This document shows positions 1-7,220 of a stretch of DNA of 15,333 nt, in pieces (within the stretch, counting starts at the first letter, position 1; every line of letters begins with the position of its first letter). The stretch comes from JANOYJ01 sp031373225. Its GTDB lineage: Bacteria; Pseudomonadota; Alphaproteobacteria; Rhizobiales; Rhizobiaceae. The notes under the pieces were generated by a model. It did not search any database. It was not told the origin of the DNA and saw nothing but the letters and a program-made list of their open reading frames with translations. Location: contig JANMMM010000053.1 in NCBI GenBank assembly GCA_031373225.1, positions 1 to 15,333 of the forward strand, read 5' to 3'. A program made the position numbers and the translations under genes.

Positions 1-161
1 GCCCCCCTCTCTGGCCGGGCGCACAACCCCCCCGCGTGGGGGTAGATCGCTCCCCGCCCCGCTTTCCCTCTCCCTACATGGGTAAAACAAAATATAACAG
101 GGGCGACACAGCCGATCTCCCCCCTCGCGGGGGAGATGTCCGACAGGACAGAGAGGGGCGC
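1..161. repeat. Inverted-repeat element (MITE- or palindrome-like) inside the PhnD-like gene
   Basis: Two roughly 50-bp units lie in opposite orientation at 1-50 and 111-161 around a ~60-bp AT-richer centre. Reading inwards, both units begin with a version of GC-CCCCTCTCTG-CC (19 of 24 end positions match by eye) and continue into a C-run, GCG, G-run, AGATC hairpin. Each unit can thus fold on itself, and the two can pair with each other. Units of this style (CCTCTCTGTCC ... ATCTCCCCC) are familiar to me from rhizobial genomes; that is memory, not a search. The left end coincides with the window edge, so the true boundary and any target-site duplication cannot be seen. There is no stop in the PhnD-like frame across it. 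Confidence 0.75.
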
Positions 162-611
162 ATCGCTCCGCCGCATCTCAATTACGCTCGAATACTCCTC
201 CCCCTCCCCGCCTTCGATCCCCGAATAGTCCTCCTGCCCAACAATCCGCACACCCTTCAGCCACAGCCCCAGAGGCCCGTGGCAGGTCTGCGCCAAAAGC
301 AGGTTCGGATGCTGCCAGAGCATCGCGAGATCGAACTCGTCCGGCGGCATCGTGGCGGGGTCAGGCGCGATCACTTTTCCGGAGCGGTCTTTTATTCCGC
401 CCGGAACCGGCGGCAGATCGGCGTTGCAGCGGGTCAAACGCTCCGGAGCATTCACGCCCTTCTTCCGCAGTTCATCCCGCACCGCCGCCCATTGCGCGTC
501 AACCTCAGCCCTCACTTCCGGCCAGTCATACATGGGCAGAGCCGCTATGAACGGCTCAAGCGGCAACGGACCTGCGAGGATGGCGGCGGCGAGTTTGGCC
601 GGATCGCTCAT
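1..611 (-). CDS. PhnD-like phosphate/phosphonate ABC transporter substrate-binding family protein, 3' end beyond window
   Basis: Reading down from ATG at 611, the frame stays open to the window edge. Residues 1-150 resemble the cytosolic-looking branch of the PhnD-like periplasmic-binding family: an early MYDWPEVRAEVDAQWAAV segment (27-44), LLLAQTCHGPLGLWLKG (104-120), which corresponds to the family's LLLSQTCGYPL motif, and VRIVGQEDYSGIEGGEGEEY (121-140) before a short strand VIEMRRS. The family is usually about 250-280 residues, so only the N-terminal half is normal here. No signal peptide is visible, which is common in this branch; ligand and partner are unknown. The start overlaps the desaturase stop as ATGA, so the two are very likely co-translated. 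From about residue 151 the frame runs through an inverted-repeat element (1-161) encoding low-complexity sequence unlike the family. It may be an in-frame insertion in a working gene or a truncation; the missing 3' end decides. Family call about 0.75. Confidence 0.72.
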   Translation of the reverse strand, partial: MSDPAKLAAAILAGPLPLEPFIAALPMYDWPEVRAEVDAQWAAVRDELRKKGVNAPERLTRCNADLPPVPGGIKDRSGKVIAPDPATMPPDEFDLAMLWQHPNLLLAQTCHGPLGLWLKGVRIVGQEDYSGIEGGEGEEYSSVIEMRRSDAPLSVLSDISPARGEIGCVAPVIFCFTHVGRGKAGRGAIYPHAGGLCARPERG

Positions 612-1528
612 TCGGCAGGCGGCGCGCGCCTGAGCGCCGGATGCACATTGTGCTCCTTGCGCTTCAGGCCATAGGCGCGGAACAGGGCGAGATAGCCCTT
701 GAACACATAGCCCTCATTCATCGCCACCCATTCCGCCCGCCGCTCAGCGAACAAGCGCGGCAGGTCGTACCAGGGCGTCGCCGGGTTCTTGTGATGCACG
801 AGGTGGAGGTTGTTGTTGAGGAAGAGCAGACCAAGCGGCGAGCGCTCGACAATGATCGTCCGCCCCTCCGGCGTCTCGGACCAGCGGTGTTCGGCATAGG
901 TGCGGATGGTGATGAGCGACAAGCCGAAATAGGCCGGGACGAGGACATAAAGCCAGAACGGCATGTGGAACAGGCGCGTGACGATGAGGTAGACCGGGAC
1001 CATGCCGAGAAAATGCAGCAGCCAGGCGACAACAACGCGGCGCTCGCCCTTGCGCATCCGCTGAATTTCCGACCAGGCAAACCCGCCCGACATCAGAACG
1101 GGGCCCAGAAAAAACCGGCCCAGCATTGTGTTGTTGACCTCCAGCACCCGCTTCAACCAGTGTGGAAGCCGCTCCCAGTCCATCACTGAGCGGTAATAGC
1201 TTTCCGGATCGTCATACGGATCAGTCAGCCGCTCGTCATTGTGGTGCGTCAGGTGCAGGACTTTGAAGCGGCGGAACGGGTAGAACACGCCTAACGGCAG
1301 GAACACCAGCGCCTCATTCACCAGAGCGTGCCGGGTCGGGTGGCCATGCAGAACCTCATGCTGGAGCGACGAATGCAGCGCCACCGCAAAGGCCATGAGG
1401 ACAAGAGCAATCAAGGGTATGGAAGAATAGAGAACAAATCCGAGGCCGATCCAAGCCAGATAACAGAATCCCACCAGCGCCATTGTCGGCCATTCGACCG
1501 CGCGCGCATGCTCCCGATTTTCGCCCAT
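608..1528 (-). CDS. Membrane fatty acid desaturase
   Basis: A 306-residue integral membrane di-iron desaturase (FA_desaturase family), expected to introduce double bonds into acyl chains at the inner membrane using reduced ferredoxin or a similar donor. The three histidine clusters are present and spaced as in the family: H57-E-V-L-H61-G-H63, H92-L-T-H95-H96, and H242-L-V-H245-H246 within NNNLHLVHHKNP, with an extra H214 in YAEHRW. Hydrophobic segments at about 16-50, 72-84, 165-185 and 190-208 flank the clusters. ATG at 1528 is used here, but it has no Shine-Dalgarno at normal distance. A TTG at 1546, preceded closely by AAGGGG, would add six residues and is a real alternative. The gene ends in an ATGA overlap with the PhnD-like gene. 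The substrate is not readable; a carotenoid or hydroxylase-type activity cannot be excluded. Confidence 0.88.
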   Translation of the reverse strand: MGENREHARAVEWPTMALVGFCYLAWIGLGFVLYSSIPLIALVLMAFAVALHSSLQHEVLHGHPTRHALVNEALVFLPLGVFYPFRRFKVLHLTHHNDERLTDPYDDPESYYRSVMDWERLPHWLKRVLEVNNTMLGRFFLGPVLMSGGFAWSEIQRMRKGERRVVVAWLLHFLGMVPVYLIVTRLFHMPFWLYVLVPAYFGLSLITIRTYAEHRWSETPEGRTIIVERSPLGLLFLNNNLHLVHHKNPATPWYDLPRLFAERRAEWVAMNEGYVFKGYLALFRAYGLKRKEHNVHPALRRAPPAE

Positions 1529-1847
1529 CACAAAGCCAAGCCGCAAAACCCCTTTGGTTCTAGGAGGTTACGCCGGTATGCGCATAATTTCTATCGGGAA
1601 AGCGTCATGAGATGTCAGTTGCTCATACGTGCGCTGCTGGAGCGGCTAAGCGAAACTTCAGTCAGCGCTGGCATCGTCTCCAGTTCGAGAGTGAATGCGA
1701 TAACTTGGTTGTGTTTTTCAGCATCATAACCCTGATCGCCAAACTAGGCACTTTCACGCTTCGTTTGCCTTCAAAGTGGTTATCGCTTGCGGAGGGGCCA
1801 AATTTAGAAGACATGCTTGGCTCGTTGAAAGAGAAGGCAGGATTGTC
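1529..1847. other. Intergenic stretch, no convincing gene
   Basis: This gap separates the divergent desaturase and secreted-protein genes and must hold both promoters, but I see no clear -35/-10 pair for either. AGGAGG at 1562-1567 precedes an ATG at 1578 that opens a 10-codon frame (MRIISIGKAS), too little to call a gene. A 79-codon plus-strand frame from ATG 1612 ends TGA at 1849-1851, giving an ATGA junction with the next gene's start at 1848. It contains one hydrophobic stretch (FFSIITLIAKLGTF region) but has no recognisable family and unremarkable codon use. I treat it as probably chance, at about 0.2 likelihood of being real. Confidence 0.5.
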
Positions 1848-2366
1848 ATGACAACTATAACGGCCAAAATGACCAAACTCTCGCTTTTCGTATTGATCGC
1901 TGCTGCTGGCATGCTGCCAGTAAGTGATAAAGCCAGCGCAATGTCATGCAATCATCCCACAGCGGCGGAACATATCGCCAGAACTGATCTAGTCTTTTTT
2001 GGACGTGTCAATACTATTAGGAACCGCGATTTTGCTGAGAGCCAAGGCGTAACGGATTGGTACGATGATCCAATCGCCGCGCCAGACAAGATTGCGACTT
2101 TCGATGTGTTGCGACAATACAAAGGAACTGAGTCAAGTACAGTTGATATTGAGTTCTATTCGGACGGCGGTAATGTTTCAGGCTGGGGATTCCGCAGGGG
2201 GACTTTTGCATTGATCTTTGCGAGAAAAGTCGCGGTGGCGGATAAAAATAAGACCATTGGTTATCTGAACTATTGCGACATGATTTTATATTATTCCAAC
2301 ACCAAACTGCTTCCAGATTATTGGGAAATTCTTGTGCCTATGTCTAAAGGCCAAATCAACAAGTGA
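1848..2366 (+). CDS. Small secreted protein, possibly TIMP/NTR-like fold
   Basis: A 172-residue exported protein. A basic start and a hydrophobic core (about 9-25) end in SDKASA, a plausible signal peptidase I site near residue 31; two cysteines (34 and 143) remain in the mature part. The order of features resembles bacterial TIMP/netrin-like secreted proteins: early Cys, DLVFFGRVNTIRN (47-59), ATFDVLRQYKG (83-93), GWGFRRGTFALIFARK (112-127), late Cys in YLNYCDM. The family usually has a CG pair before the Phe-x-x-Gly turn and more cysteines; here that pair is missing, so the call is tentative. ATG 1848 is preferred for its GGCAGG at about 5-nt spacing; ATG 1869 is possible. Base composition is near 46% GC by partial hand count, clearly below both neighbours, which suggests later acquisition or weak expression selection. 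No operon partner. Confidence 0.68.
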   Translation: MTTITAKMTKLSLFVLIAAAGMLPVSDKASAMSCNHPTAAEHIARTDLVFFGRVNTIRNRDFAESQGVTDWYDDPIAAPDKIATFDVLRQYKGTESSTVDIEFYSDGGNVSGWGFRRGTFALIFARKVAVADKNKTIGYLNYCDMILYYSNTKLLPDYWEILVPMSKGQINK

Positions 2367-2422
2367 AGTAGGGTGATTGGCACTGTTTCGCCGGGTCTTT
2401 ATAATGCGGTCTGAATGTCGCT

Positions 2423-2451
2423 TTGACAGGACATAAAGATTTGTTTATATC
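2423..2451 (+). promoter_or_regulatory. Sigma-70-type promoter of the homocysteine methyltransferase gene
   Basis: A perfect TTGACA at 2423-2428 is followed after 17 bp by TATATC at 2446-2451 (four of six consensus bases). Transcription would begin near 2458, leaving a leader of about 25 nt before ATG 2483 with AAAGGA at 2467-2472. This is the best housekeeping promoter in the window. The leader is too short for a SAM-type riboswitch. Confidence 0.6.
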
Positions 2452-2482
2452 CTTATGGCCCAAGCAAAAGGACAGCCGTTCC

Positions 2483-3490
2483 ATGACCCATCCGCTCGAA
2501 CAATTGCTCAATGAAAAAGGCGTCCTGCTCGCCGACGGCGCGACGGGGACGAACCTCTTTGCCGAAGGGCTGGAAGCGGGCGAGGCGCCGGAAGTGTGGA
2601 ACTTTGAGCAGCCGGAGAAGATTTCCAATCATCACCGGCAATTCGTTGAGGCGGGCGCAGACATTATTCTCACCAACTCGTTCGGCGGCACAAAGCAGCG
2701 GCTGAAGCTGCACAATTATCAGGACCGTGTGTTTGAAACCAACAAGAGAGCCGCCGAGATCGCCCGCGCTGTCGCCGACAAGGCCGGCCGCAAGGTGATT
2801 GTCGCCGGTTCCGTCGGCCCGACGGGCGAATTGTTCGAGCCGCTCGGCGCGCTGACGCATGAGGAGGCTGTGGACTCTTTTGCGGAACAGATCAGGGGCT
2901 TGAAAGCTGGCGGCATCGACGTGGTCTGGATCGAAACGATGTCTGCGCCGGAGGAAATGCAGACGGCCTCGGAAGCCGCCATCCGCGAAAACATGCCCTT
3001 CATCTTCACCGCGTCGTTCGACACGGCCGGCAAGACGATGATGGGCACCCACCCGCGCGACATCCACAAGGTCGCCGAGCCGCTCCCGGTGAAGCCCTTC
3101 GCCGTCGGAGCCAACTGCGGCGTTGGCGCGTCGGACATTCTGTCCAGCCTCTTGGAAATGACCGACAGCGACCCGTCCGCCAATGTCATCGTCAAAGGCA
3201 ATTGCGGCATACCGGAATTCCGCGGCGCGGAAATCTACTATTCCGGCACGCCAGAGCTCATGTCCGAATACGCCCGCCTCGCCATCGACTCCGGCGCGCG
3301 CATCATCGGCGGCTGCTGCGGCACCAGCTACAACCACCTCGCCGCCATGCGCCACGCCATTGACGGCCACAAGAAGCGGGCCCGGCCGACGGTTGAGGAA
3401 GTGGTGGAGAAGATTGGGCCGATGCGGAATAAGGTTGCGGCGGAACAGGGGAGTCAGGTGCGGCGGGAGCGGAAGGGGAGAAGGGGGTAA
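2483..3490 (+). CDS. bmt: Betaine-/S-methyl-donor homocysteine S-methyltransferase
   Basis: A 335-residue zinc enzyme of the homocysteine S-methyltransferase family (Pfam S-methyl_trans), which transfers a methyl group to homocysteine to form methionine in the cytosol. The barrel hallmarks are in order: LADGATGTNL (16-25), DIILTNSFGG (60-69), AGSVGPTGE (108-116), WIETMS (149-154), FTASFD (175-180), VGANCGVG (208-215), and the terminal IIGGCCGTS (275-282). Zinc ligands are C212, C278 and C279. Overall length and spacing match the rhizobial betaine-homocysteine methyltransferases used in glycine betaine catabolism, so glycine betaine is the likely donor, though S-methylmethionine or dimethylsulfonium use (MmuM-like) cannot be excluded from sequence alone. 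ATG 2483 fits the AAAGGA site and the promoter at 2423-2451. The basic tail (QVRRERKGRRG) is an unconserved-looking extension. Monocistronic; convergent with the alpha-glucosidase gene. Confidence 0.88.
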   Translation: MTHPLEQLLNEKGVLLADGATGTNLFAEGLEAGEAPEVWNFEQPEKISNHHRQFVEAGADIILTNSFGGTKQRLKLHNYQDRVFETNKRAAEIARAVADKAGRKVIVAGSVGPTGELFEPLGALTHEEAVDSFAEQIRGLKAGGIDVVWIETMSAPEEMQTASEAAIRENMPFIFTASFDTAGKTMMGTHPRDIHKVAEPLPVKPFAVGANCGVGASDILSSLLEMTDSDPSANVIVKGNCGIPEFRGAEIYYSGTPELMSEYARLAIDSGARIIGGCCGTSYNHLAAMRHAIDGHKKRARPTVEEVVEKIGPMRNKVAAEQGSQVRRERKGRRG

Positions 3491-3503
3491 TTTTCAAAGA
3501 ACC

Positions 3504-3524
3504 CGCGACTTCACCCAAGTCACG
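3504..3524 (-). terminator. Possible intrinsic terminator of the alpha-glucosidase gene
   Basis: Read on the minus strand, CGTGACTT (3524-3517), a 5-nt loop and AAGTCGCG (3511-3504) form an 8-bp stem with one G-U pair. GGGTTCTTTG follows, a moderate U tract. The stem overlaps the stop codon at 3520-3522. The position between convergent genes fits; the imperfect U tract keeps this tentative. Confidence 0.4.
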
Positions 3525-5106
3525 CACGCAGCCAGACAAAACCGCGCGGCTCGATCATAACCCCGTTTCCAGAGGCGAGGATAATATTTGTACCATATTT
3601 TTTCGGAACTGGTATTTGCACGCCGCCGAAATTATAAACACATGTCGCCGTCTCCCCGCCAGCGACGCGCTTGAGAACAACCACATCCTCCCCCGCCTCC
3701 AGCACTTCCACACTCCCCGTCTTCAACGCCGCGCTCCCCTGCCGGATGCCTATCGCCTCGCGGTAAAAGTGTAGCACAGATTCCGCATCCGCCTCTTGCG
3801 CCTTCACCGAACTCGCCAGATGCGCCGCCTCGACCGGCAGCCATGGCGTCCCCTGCCCGAACCCGGCATTCTCAACCTCCCCGTCCCAAGGCATCGGCGT
3901 GCGGCAGCCGTCTCGGCCTTTGTATTCAGGCCAGAATGTGATGCCTGCCGGGTCCTTCAGCTGGTCGAAGCGCAGGTCCGCCTCGGTCAGCCCAAGCTCC
4001 TCGCCCTGATACAGGCAGAGCGAGCCGCGCAGGCTTAAGAGCAGCGCGGCGGCGAACTTGGCGACGCGCGCCGGGTCTTCGCCGGGCCGCATCCAGCGCG
4101 AGACCTGGCGGATGCAGTCATGGTTGGAAAACGCCCAGCAGGGCCAGGCCCCGCCCGCGCCGGTTTCGAACTTTTCGATGATGGTCTTGAAATGCAGCGG
4201 CGTGCAGTTCGGTCCGAGAAAATCAAAGCCGTAGCACATGTGCACCTTGTCGCCCGACCCGGCATAGTCCGCCATCAGCTGCATGGTGCGGGCGCTGTCG
4301 TCGCCGACCTCGGCGAGGCTGGCGGTGGCGCCGAACTCGTCGAGCTGCGCGCGGATGCGCTGCAGGAAGGGCAGAAGCGCGTCCTGGCTCTTGTCATACA
4401 GATGCCGCTGATAGGAATAGGGATTGCTCAGCGGCTGCTCGGAGGCCGAAGGGTTCTCGACATGCGGATTGGATTTAAGCGACGGGTCATGCATGGAAAA
4501 ATTCAGCGCGTCGAGCCGGAACCCGTCCGCGCCGCGTTCGAGCCAGAAGCGCATCTCGGCGAGCGTCGCGTCCTGCACCTCTTTGTTGTGATAGTTGAGG
4601 TCCGGCTGCTCTTTCAGGAAATTGTGCAGGTAATATTGCATGCGCCGCGTGTCGAACTGCCATGACGAGCCGCCAAACACCGACAGCCAGTTGTTCGGCG
4701 GCGTGCCGTCTTTTTGCATGTCGGCCCAGACATACCAGTCCGCTTTCGGGTTGGTCCGTGACGACCGGCTTTCCTTGAACCATTCATGCTCGTCGGATGT
4801 GTGGCTGATGACATAATCGACCAGCACTTTCAGTCCGAGCGCATGCGCCTTTTTGGCCACCGCATCGAAATCCTCGATTGTCCCGAACTGCGGATCAACG
4901 GCGCAGTAGTCCGACACATCGTAGCCGAAATCCTTCTGCGGTGACTTGGCGAACGGCGCGATCCAGATGGCGTCAACGCCAAGCGAGGCGACATGCTCCA
5001 GCTTTTCCTCAATGCCTTTCAGATCGCCGATGCCGTCGCCGTTGGAATCCTTGAAGGACCGCGGATAGATTTCATAGATTATTCCGCCCCGCCACCAGTC
5101 CTTCAT
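3520..5106 (-). CDS. aglA: GH13 alpha-glucosidase (AglA-like)
   Basis: A 528-residue alpha-amylase-family glucoside hydrolase without signal peptide, so it should cleave imported alpha-glucosides (maltose, sucrose, trehalose or isomaltose types) in the cytosol. Visible landmarks: DWWRGGIIYEIYPRSF at 3-18, the calcium-loop-like DSNGDGIGD (20-28), region I D97-YVISH102, region II GFRLDALNF with nucleophile D199, region III LAEVGD with acid/base E266, and region IV FSNHD with D330. KADWYVWAD and NNWLSVFGGSSW are typical of the proteobacterial alpha-glucosidase subfamily (AglA of Sinorhizobium, GH13_23 as I remember it). Full length with all catalytic residues. ATG 5106 has GAGGGGAG about 8 nt upstream. 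The 65-bp gap from the dehydrogenase gene shows no clear promoter, so read-through from upstream is possible. The usual aglEFGK transporter genes are not beside it, so the gene symbol is by similarity only. Confidence 0.9.
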   Translation of the reverse strand: MKDWWRGGIIYEIYPRSFKDSNGDGIGDLKGIEEKLEHVASLGVDAIWIAPFAKSPQKDFGYDVSDYCAVDPQFGTIEDFDAVAKKAHALGLKVLVDYVISHTSDEHEWFKESRSSRTNPKADWYVWADMQKDGTPPNNWLSVFGGSSWQFDTRRMQYYLHNFLKEQPDLNYHNKEVQDATLAEMRFWLERGADGFRLDALNFSMHDPSLKSNPHVENPSASEQPLSNPYSYQRHLYDKSQDALLPFLQRIRAQLDEFGATASLAEVGDDSARTMQLMADYAGSGDKVHMCYGFDFLGPNCTPLHFKTIIEKFETGAGGAWPCWAFSNHDCIRQVSRWMRPGEDPARVAKFAAALLLSLRGSLCLYQGEELGLTEADLRFDQLKDPAGITFWPEYKGRDGCRTPMPWDGEVENAGFGQGTPWLPVEAAHLASSVKAQEADAESVLHFYREAIGIRQGSAALKTGSVEVLEAGEDVVVLKRVAGGETATCVYNFGGVQIPVPKKYGTNIILASGNGVMIEPRGFVWLRA

Positions 5107-5171
5107 TGTCCGGCTCCCCTCGTTCCAAGCACCTAAATCCTGACTTTAGCGGCGGGTTTTTCTGACTGCAA

Positions 5172-5954
5172 CTATTCCATGAACCAGCCGTGGCTGACCA
5201 CGAGCGACTGGCCCGTCAGCGCGTTGCTGCCGAACGAGGCGAAGAACAGAGCCACTTCCGCCACATCGTCAATCGTCGTGAACTCGCCGTCCACGGTCTT
5301 GCCGAGCATGACTTTCTTGATGACATCCTCCTCGGAAATGCCGAGCGCCTTGGCCTGCTCCGGTATCTGCTTGTCCACCAGCGGCGTGCGCACAAAGCCG
5401 GGGCAGATCACATTGGCGCGCACACCATGCTCGGCACCTTCCTTGGTGATGACGCGGGCAAGGCCGAGCAGGCCGTGCTTGGCCGTGACATAGGCGGATT
5501 TCAGCGGCGAGGCTTCCTTTGAATGCACTGAGCCCATCAGCAGCACTGTGCCCGAACCCTGCTTGTACATGTGCGGAAGGCAGGCTTTGGTTGTCAGGAA
5601 CGCGCCATCAAGATGAATGGCCAGCATCTTCTTCCAGTCGGCGAAGGGGAACTCAACAACCGGGTGAACGATCTGCACTCCCGCGTTTGAGACCAGCACG
5701 TCCACCCTGCCCCACTTCTTCACCACTTCAGCGACGCCCGCATTGACCTGTTCTTCGCTCGTCACGTCCATGCCGACGCCGAGAGCTTCGCCCTTATGCT
5801 TGGACGCAATATCAGCGGCAGCGGCCTTGGCACCCTCCAGATTGAGGTCGGCGATGGCGATCCTTGCGCCCTCGGCGGCGAACTTTTCAGCAATGCCGCG
5901 CCCGATGCCGGAGGCCGCGCCGGTGACGATGCAGACCTTGTCTTTCATTTTCAT
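5172..5954 (-). CDS. D-3-hydroxybutyrate dehydrogenase (SDR family)
   Basis: A 260-residue classical short-chain dehydrogenase/reductase that oxidises (R)-3-hydroxybutyrate to acetoacetate with NAD, the step after polyhydroxybutyrate depolymerisation. The cofactor-binding TGAASGIG is at 11-18 with acidic D36 (IADLN) favouring NAD over NADP. Catalytic residues are N90 (SNAG), S142 (MGSVHS), Y155 and K159 (YVTAKHG). The motifs GSVHSKEASPLKSAY and the C-terminal LTGQSLVVSHGWFME are characteristic of 3-hydroxybutyrate dehydrogenases rather than of general SDRs. AAAGGAG sits 6 nt before ATG 5954. It follows the patatin gene by 21 bp and should share its transcript. That association suggests the pair acts in storage-polymer or lipid mobilisation, which is inference. 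Confidence 0.9.
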   Translation of the reverse strand: MKMKDKVCIVTGAASGIGRGIAEKFAAEGARIAIADLNLEGAKAAAADIASKHKGEALGVGMDVTSEEQVNAGVAEVVKKWGRVDVLVSNAGVQIVHPVVEFPFADWKKMLAIHLDGAFLTTKACLPHMYKQGSGTVLLMGSVHSKEASPLKSAYVTAKHGLLGLARVITKEGAEHGVRANVICPGFVRTPLVDKQIPEQAKALGISEEDVIKKVMLGKTVDGEFTTIDDVAEVALFFASFGSNALTGQSLVVSHGWFME

Positions 5955-5975
5955 AGCTGGCTCCTTTGAGTCATT

Positions 5976-7082
5976 TCACTTTGTGAGATCAAAAACCGTG
6001 ACGCCCGGCGCGTTCCTGTCGCGCCCGCGCCAATCTTTGCGCTTGAGCCCCCGCCGCGCACTGTCCCGGCCCGCGTTCCAATGCTCATCTATGGAAAGGC
6101 GCGAAAACTCATAGTCCTTGCTGCCTGAATCATTGCCGGTGTCGTGGCGGATCAGATGCGCCAGCGTCACATGCGCCTGGCAGGCCCAGCCCTGCAGCAG
6201 CTTGGCGTCCGGGTCTTCGCGCAGTTCGGGCGGCAGTTTGCTGGCAAGGCGGGCGGCGGCGCTCGCCATGTCCTGCATTTTCTTGATATGGTCAGAATTG
6301 AACCGGGTGCGGCTGGAGAAGCGGATGTCCTTCTCGCGTTCAGTGACGTCGCCCAGCGTTTGCGGCAATTGCCCTTTGGCGCGGAACACATCGACCTGGA
6401 AGATGCACATATCCTGCATGGGACCTGCATATTCCATGACATAATCCACCGGCGTGTTCGAAACGATGCCGCCATCCCAATAGTGTTTGCCCTTGATTTT
6501 GACTGGCGCAAAGGCTGGCGGCAGCGCGCCGGAGGCCATGATGTGCTCAACGCCGAGCGGCTCCCGGGCGGAATCAAAATATTCGAAATTGCCCATTTCT
6601 ATGTCCACTGCGCCGACGCTGAGCCGAGTGCCGTTTGAGCGCTGCAGTTTGAAATCCGTCAGCTCCGCCAGCGTTTCGGCGAGCGGCGATGTGTCATAAA
6701 GGCTGATCGCCTCCGCTGTTCCCTTGGGTTGAAAGTAAGCGGATGGAAAACGCGGCTTGAAGAATCCGGGAACGCCGAAAGTGGCGGCGAGATTGGCGCT
6801 GGTTTCGTTGAAGAACGGACGCAGATAATCCTCAAAAGCCGGAATCGCGCCCTGAAGGCCCGACGAGACCTTGTCCCAGAAAAGCCGCAGCTTGGCCACG
6901 CGGTCTTCCGGCCTGTTCCCGGCGATGATCGCACCGTTGATCGCGCCAATGGAAATGCCGGCCACCCAGTCCGGCAGGAAGCCGGCCTCGGCCAGCGCTT
7001 CATATGCGCCGGCCTGATATGCGCCGAGCGCGCCGCCGCCCTGCAGCACGAGAACATTCAGCTCTCTGTCAGACTTTGCCAT
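5976..7082 (-). CDS. Patatin-like phospholipase/lipase with C-terminal DUF3734-type region
   Basis: A 368-residue cytosolic serine hydrolase. The N-terminal patatin domain shows the oxyanion loop GGGALG (15-20), nucleophile S44 in GISIG (42-46) and the dyad aspartate D203 in WDGG (202-205), so the Ser-Asp catalytic pair is intact. Residues from about 225 to 345 (FRAKGQLP, DIRFSSRTRF, KLLQGWACQAHVTLAHLI, IDEHW) look like the DUF3734 extension common in alpha- and betaproteobacterial patatins. The frame is open up to 7382, but ATG 7082 is chosen because homology begins just after it (LNVLVLQGGG) and AAAGGG precedes it by 8 nt; the extra 100 codons look non-coding. Substrate may be phospholipid or intracellular polyhydroxyalkanoate; some patatin-type proteins act on granules. 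It is first gene of a two- or three-gene run and divergent from the MoaD-like gene. Confidence 0.88.
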   Translation of the reverse strand: MAKSDRELNVLVLQGGGALGAYQAGAYEALAEAGFLPDWVAGISIGAINGAIIAGNRPEDRVAKLRLFWDKVSSGLQGAIPAFEDYLRPFFNETSANLAATFGVPGFFKPRFPSAYFQPKGTAEAISLYDTSPLAETLAELTDFKLQRSNGTRLSVGAVDIEMGNFEYFDSAREPLGVEHIMASGALPPAFAPVKIKGKHYWDGGIVSNTPVDYVMEYAGPMQDMCIFQVDVFRAKGQLPQTLGDVTEREKDIRFSSRTRFNSDHIKKMQDMASAAARLASKLPPELREDPDAKLLQGWACQAHVTLAHLIRHDTGNDSGSKDYEFSRLSIDEHWNAGRDSARRGLKRKDWRGRDRNAPGVTVFDLTK

Positions 7083-7178
7083 GCCGCAGCCCTTTTTTTG
7101 ATCTGTGCGATGACTCTCGCCTGACAATAAGGTCTTTGCATGGTGCAGTGCAATATGAAAGACGCAGGCGCGCAATAG

Positions 7179-7213
7179 ATTTGAGTTGCGGCGAATTTCG
7201 CTTTGCGTCAAAT
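7179..7213. promoter_or_regulatory. Concentric 35-bp dyad before the MoaD-like gene
   Basis: Outer arms ATTTGA (7179-7184) and TCAAAT (7208-7213) and inner arms GCGAA (7191-7195) and TTCGC (7197-7201) share the same centre, T7196. Eleven of 17 position pairs are complementary, with three further G-T pairs in one reading. It ends 7 bp before ATG 7221, where a Shine-Dalgarno would be expected but is absent. Candidate operator or leader hairpin; a second short dyad, TTGCA-8 nt-TGCAA, lies at 7136-7153. Confidence 0.4.
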
Positions 7214-7220
7214 TCCCCTC

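Noticed and set aside
1660..1700. GTTCGA-containing stretch reminiscent of a tRNA T-loop
   Set aside because: No acceptor, D or anticodon stems can be drawn around it.
1612..1851. 79-codon frame with ATGA junction to the secreted-protein gene
   Set aside because: No family, weak composition evidence and no good ribosome site; the overlap alone is not enough.
2453..3370. Open frame of about 305 codons antisense to the methyltransferase
   Set aside because: Translation is Ala/Gly/Arg/Val-rich without domain features; the sense strand has complete catalytic motifs.
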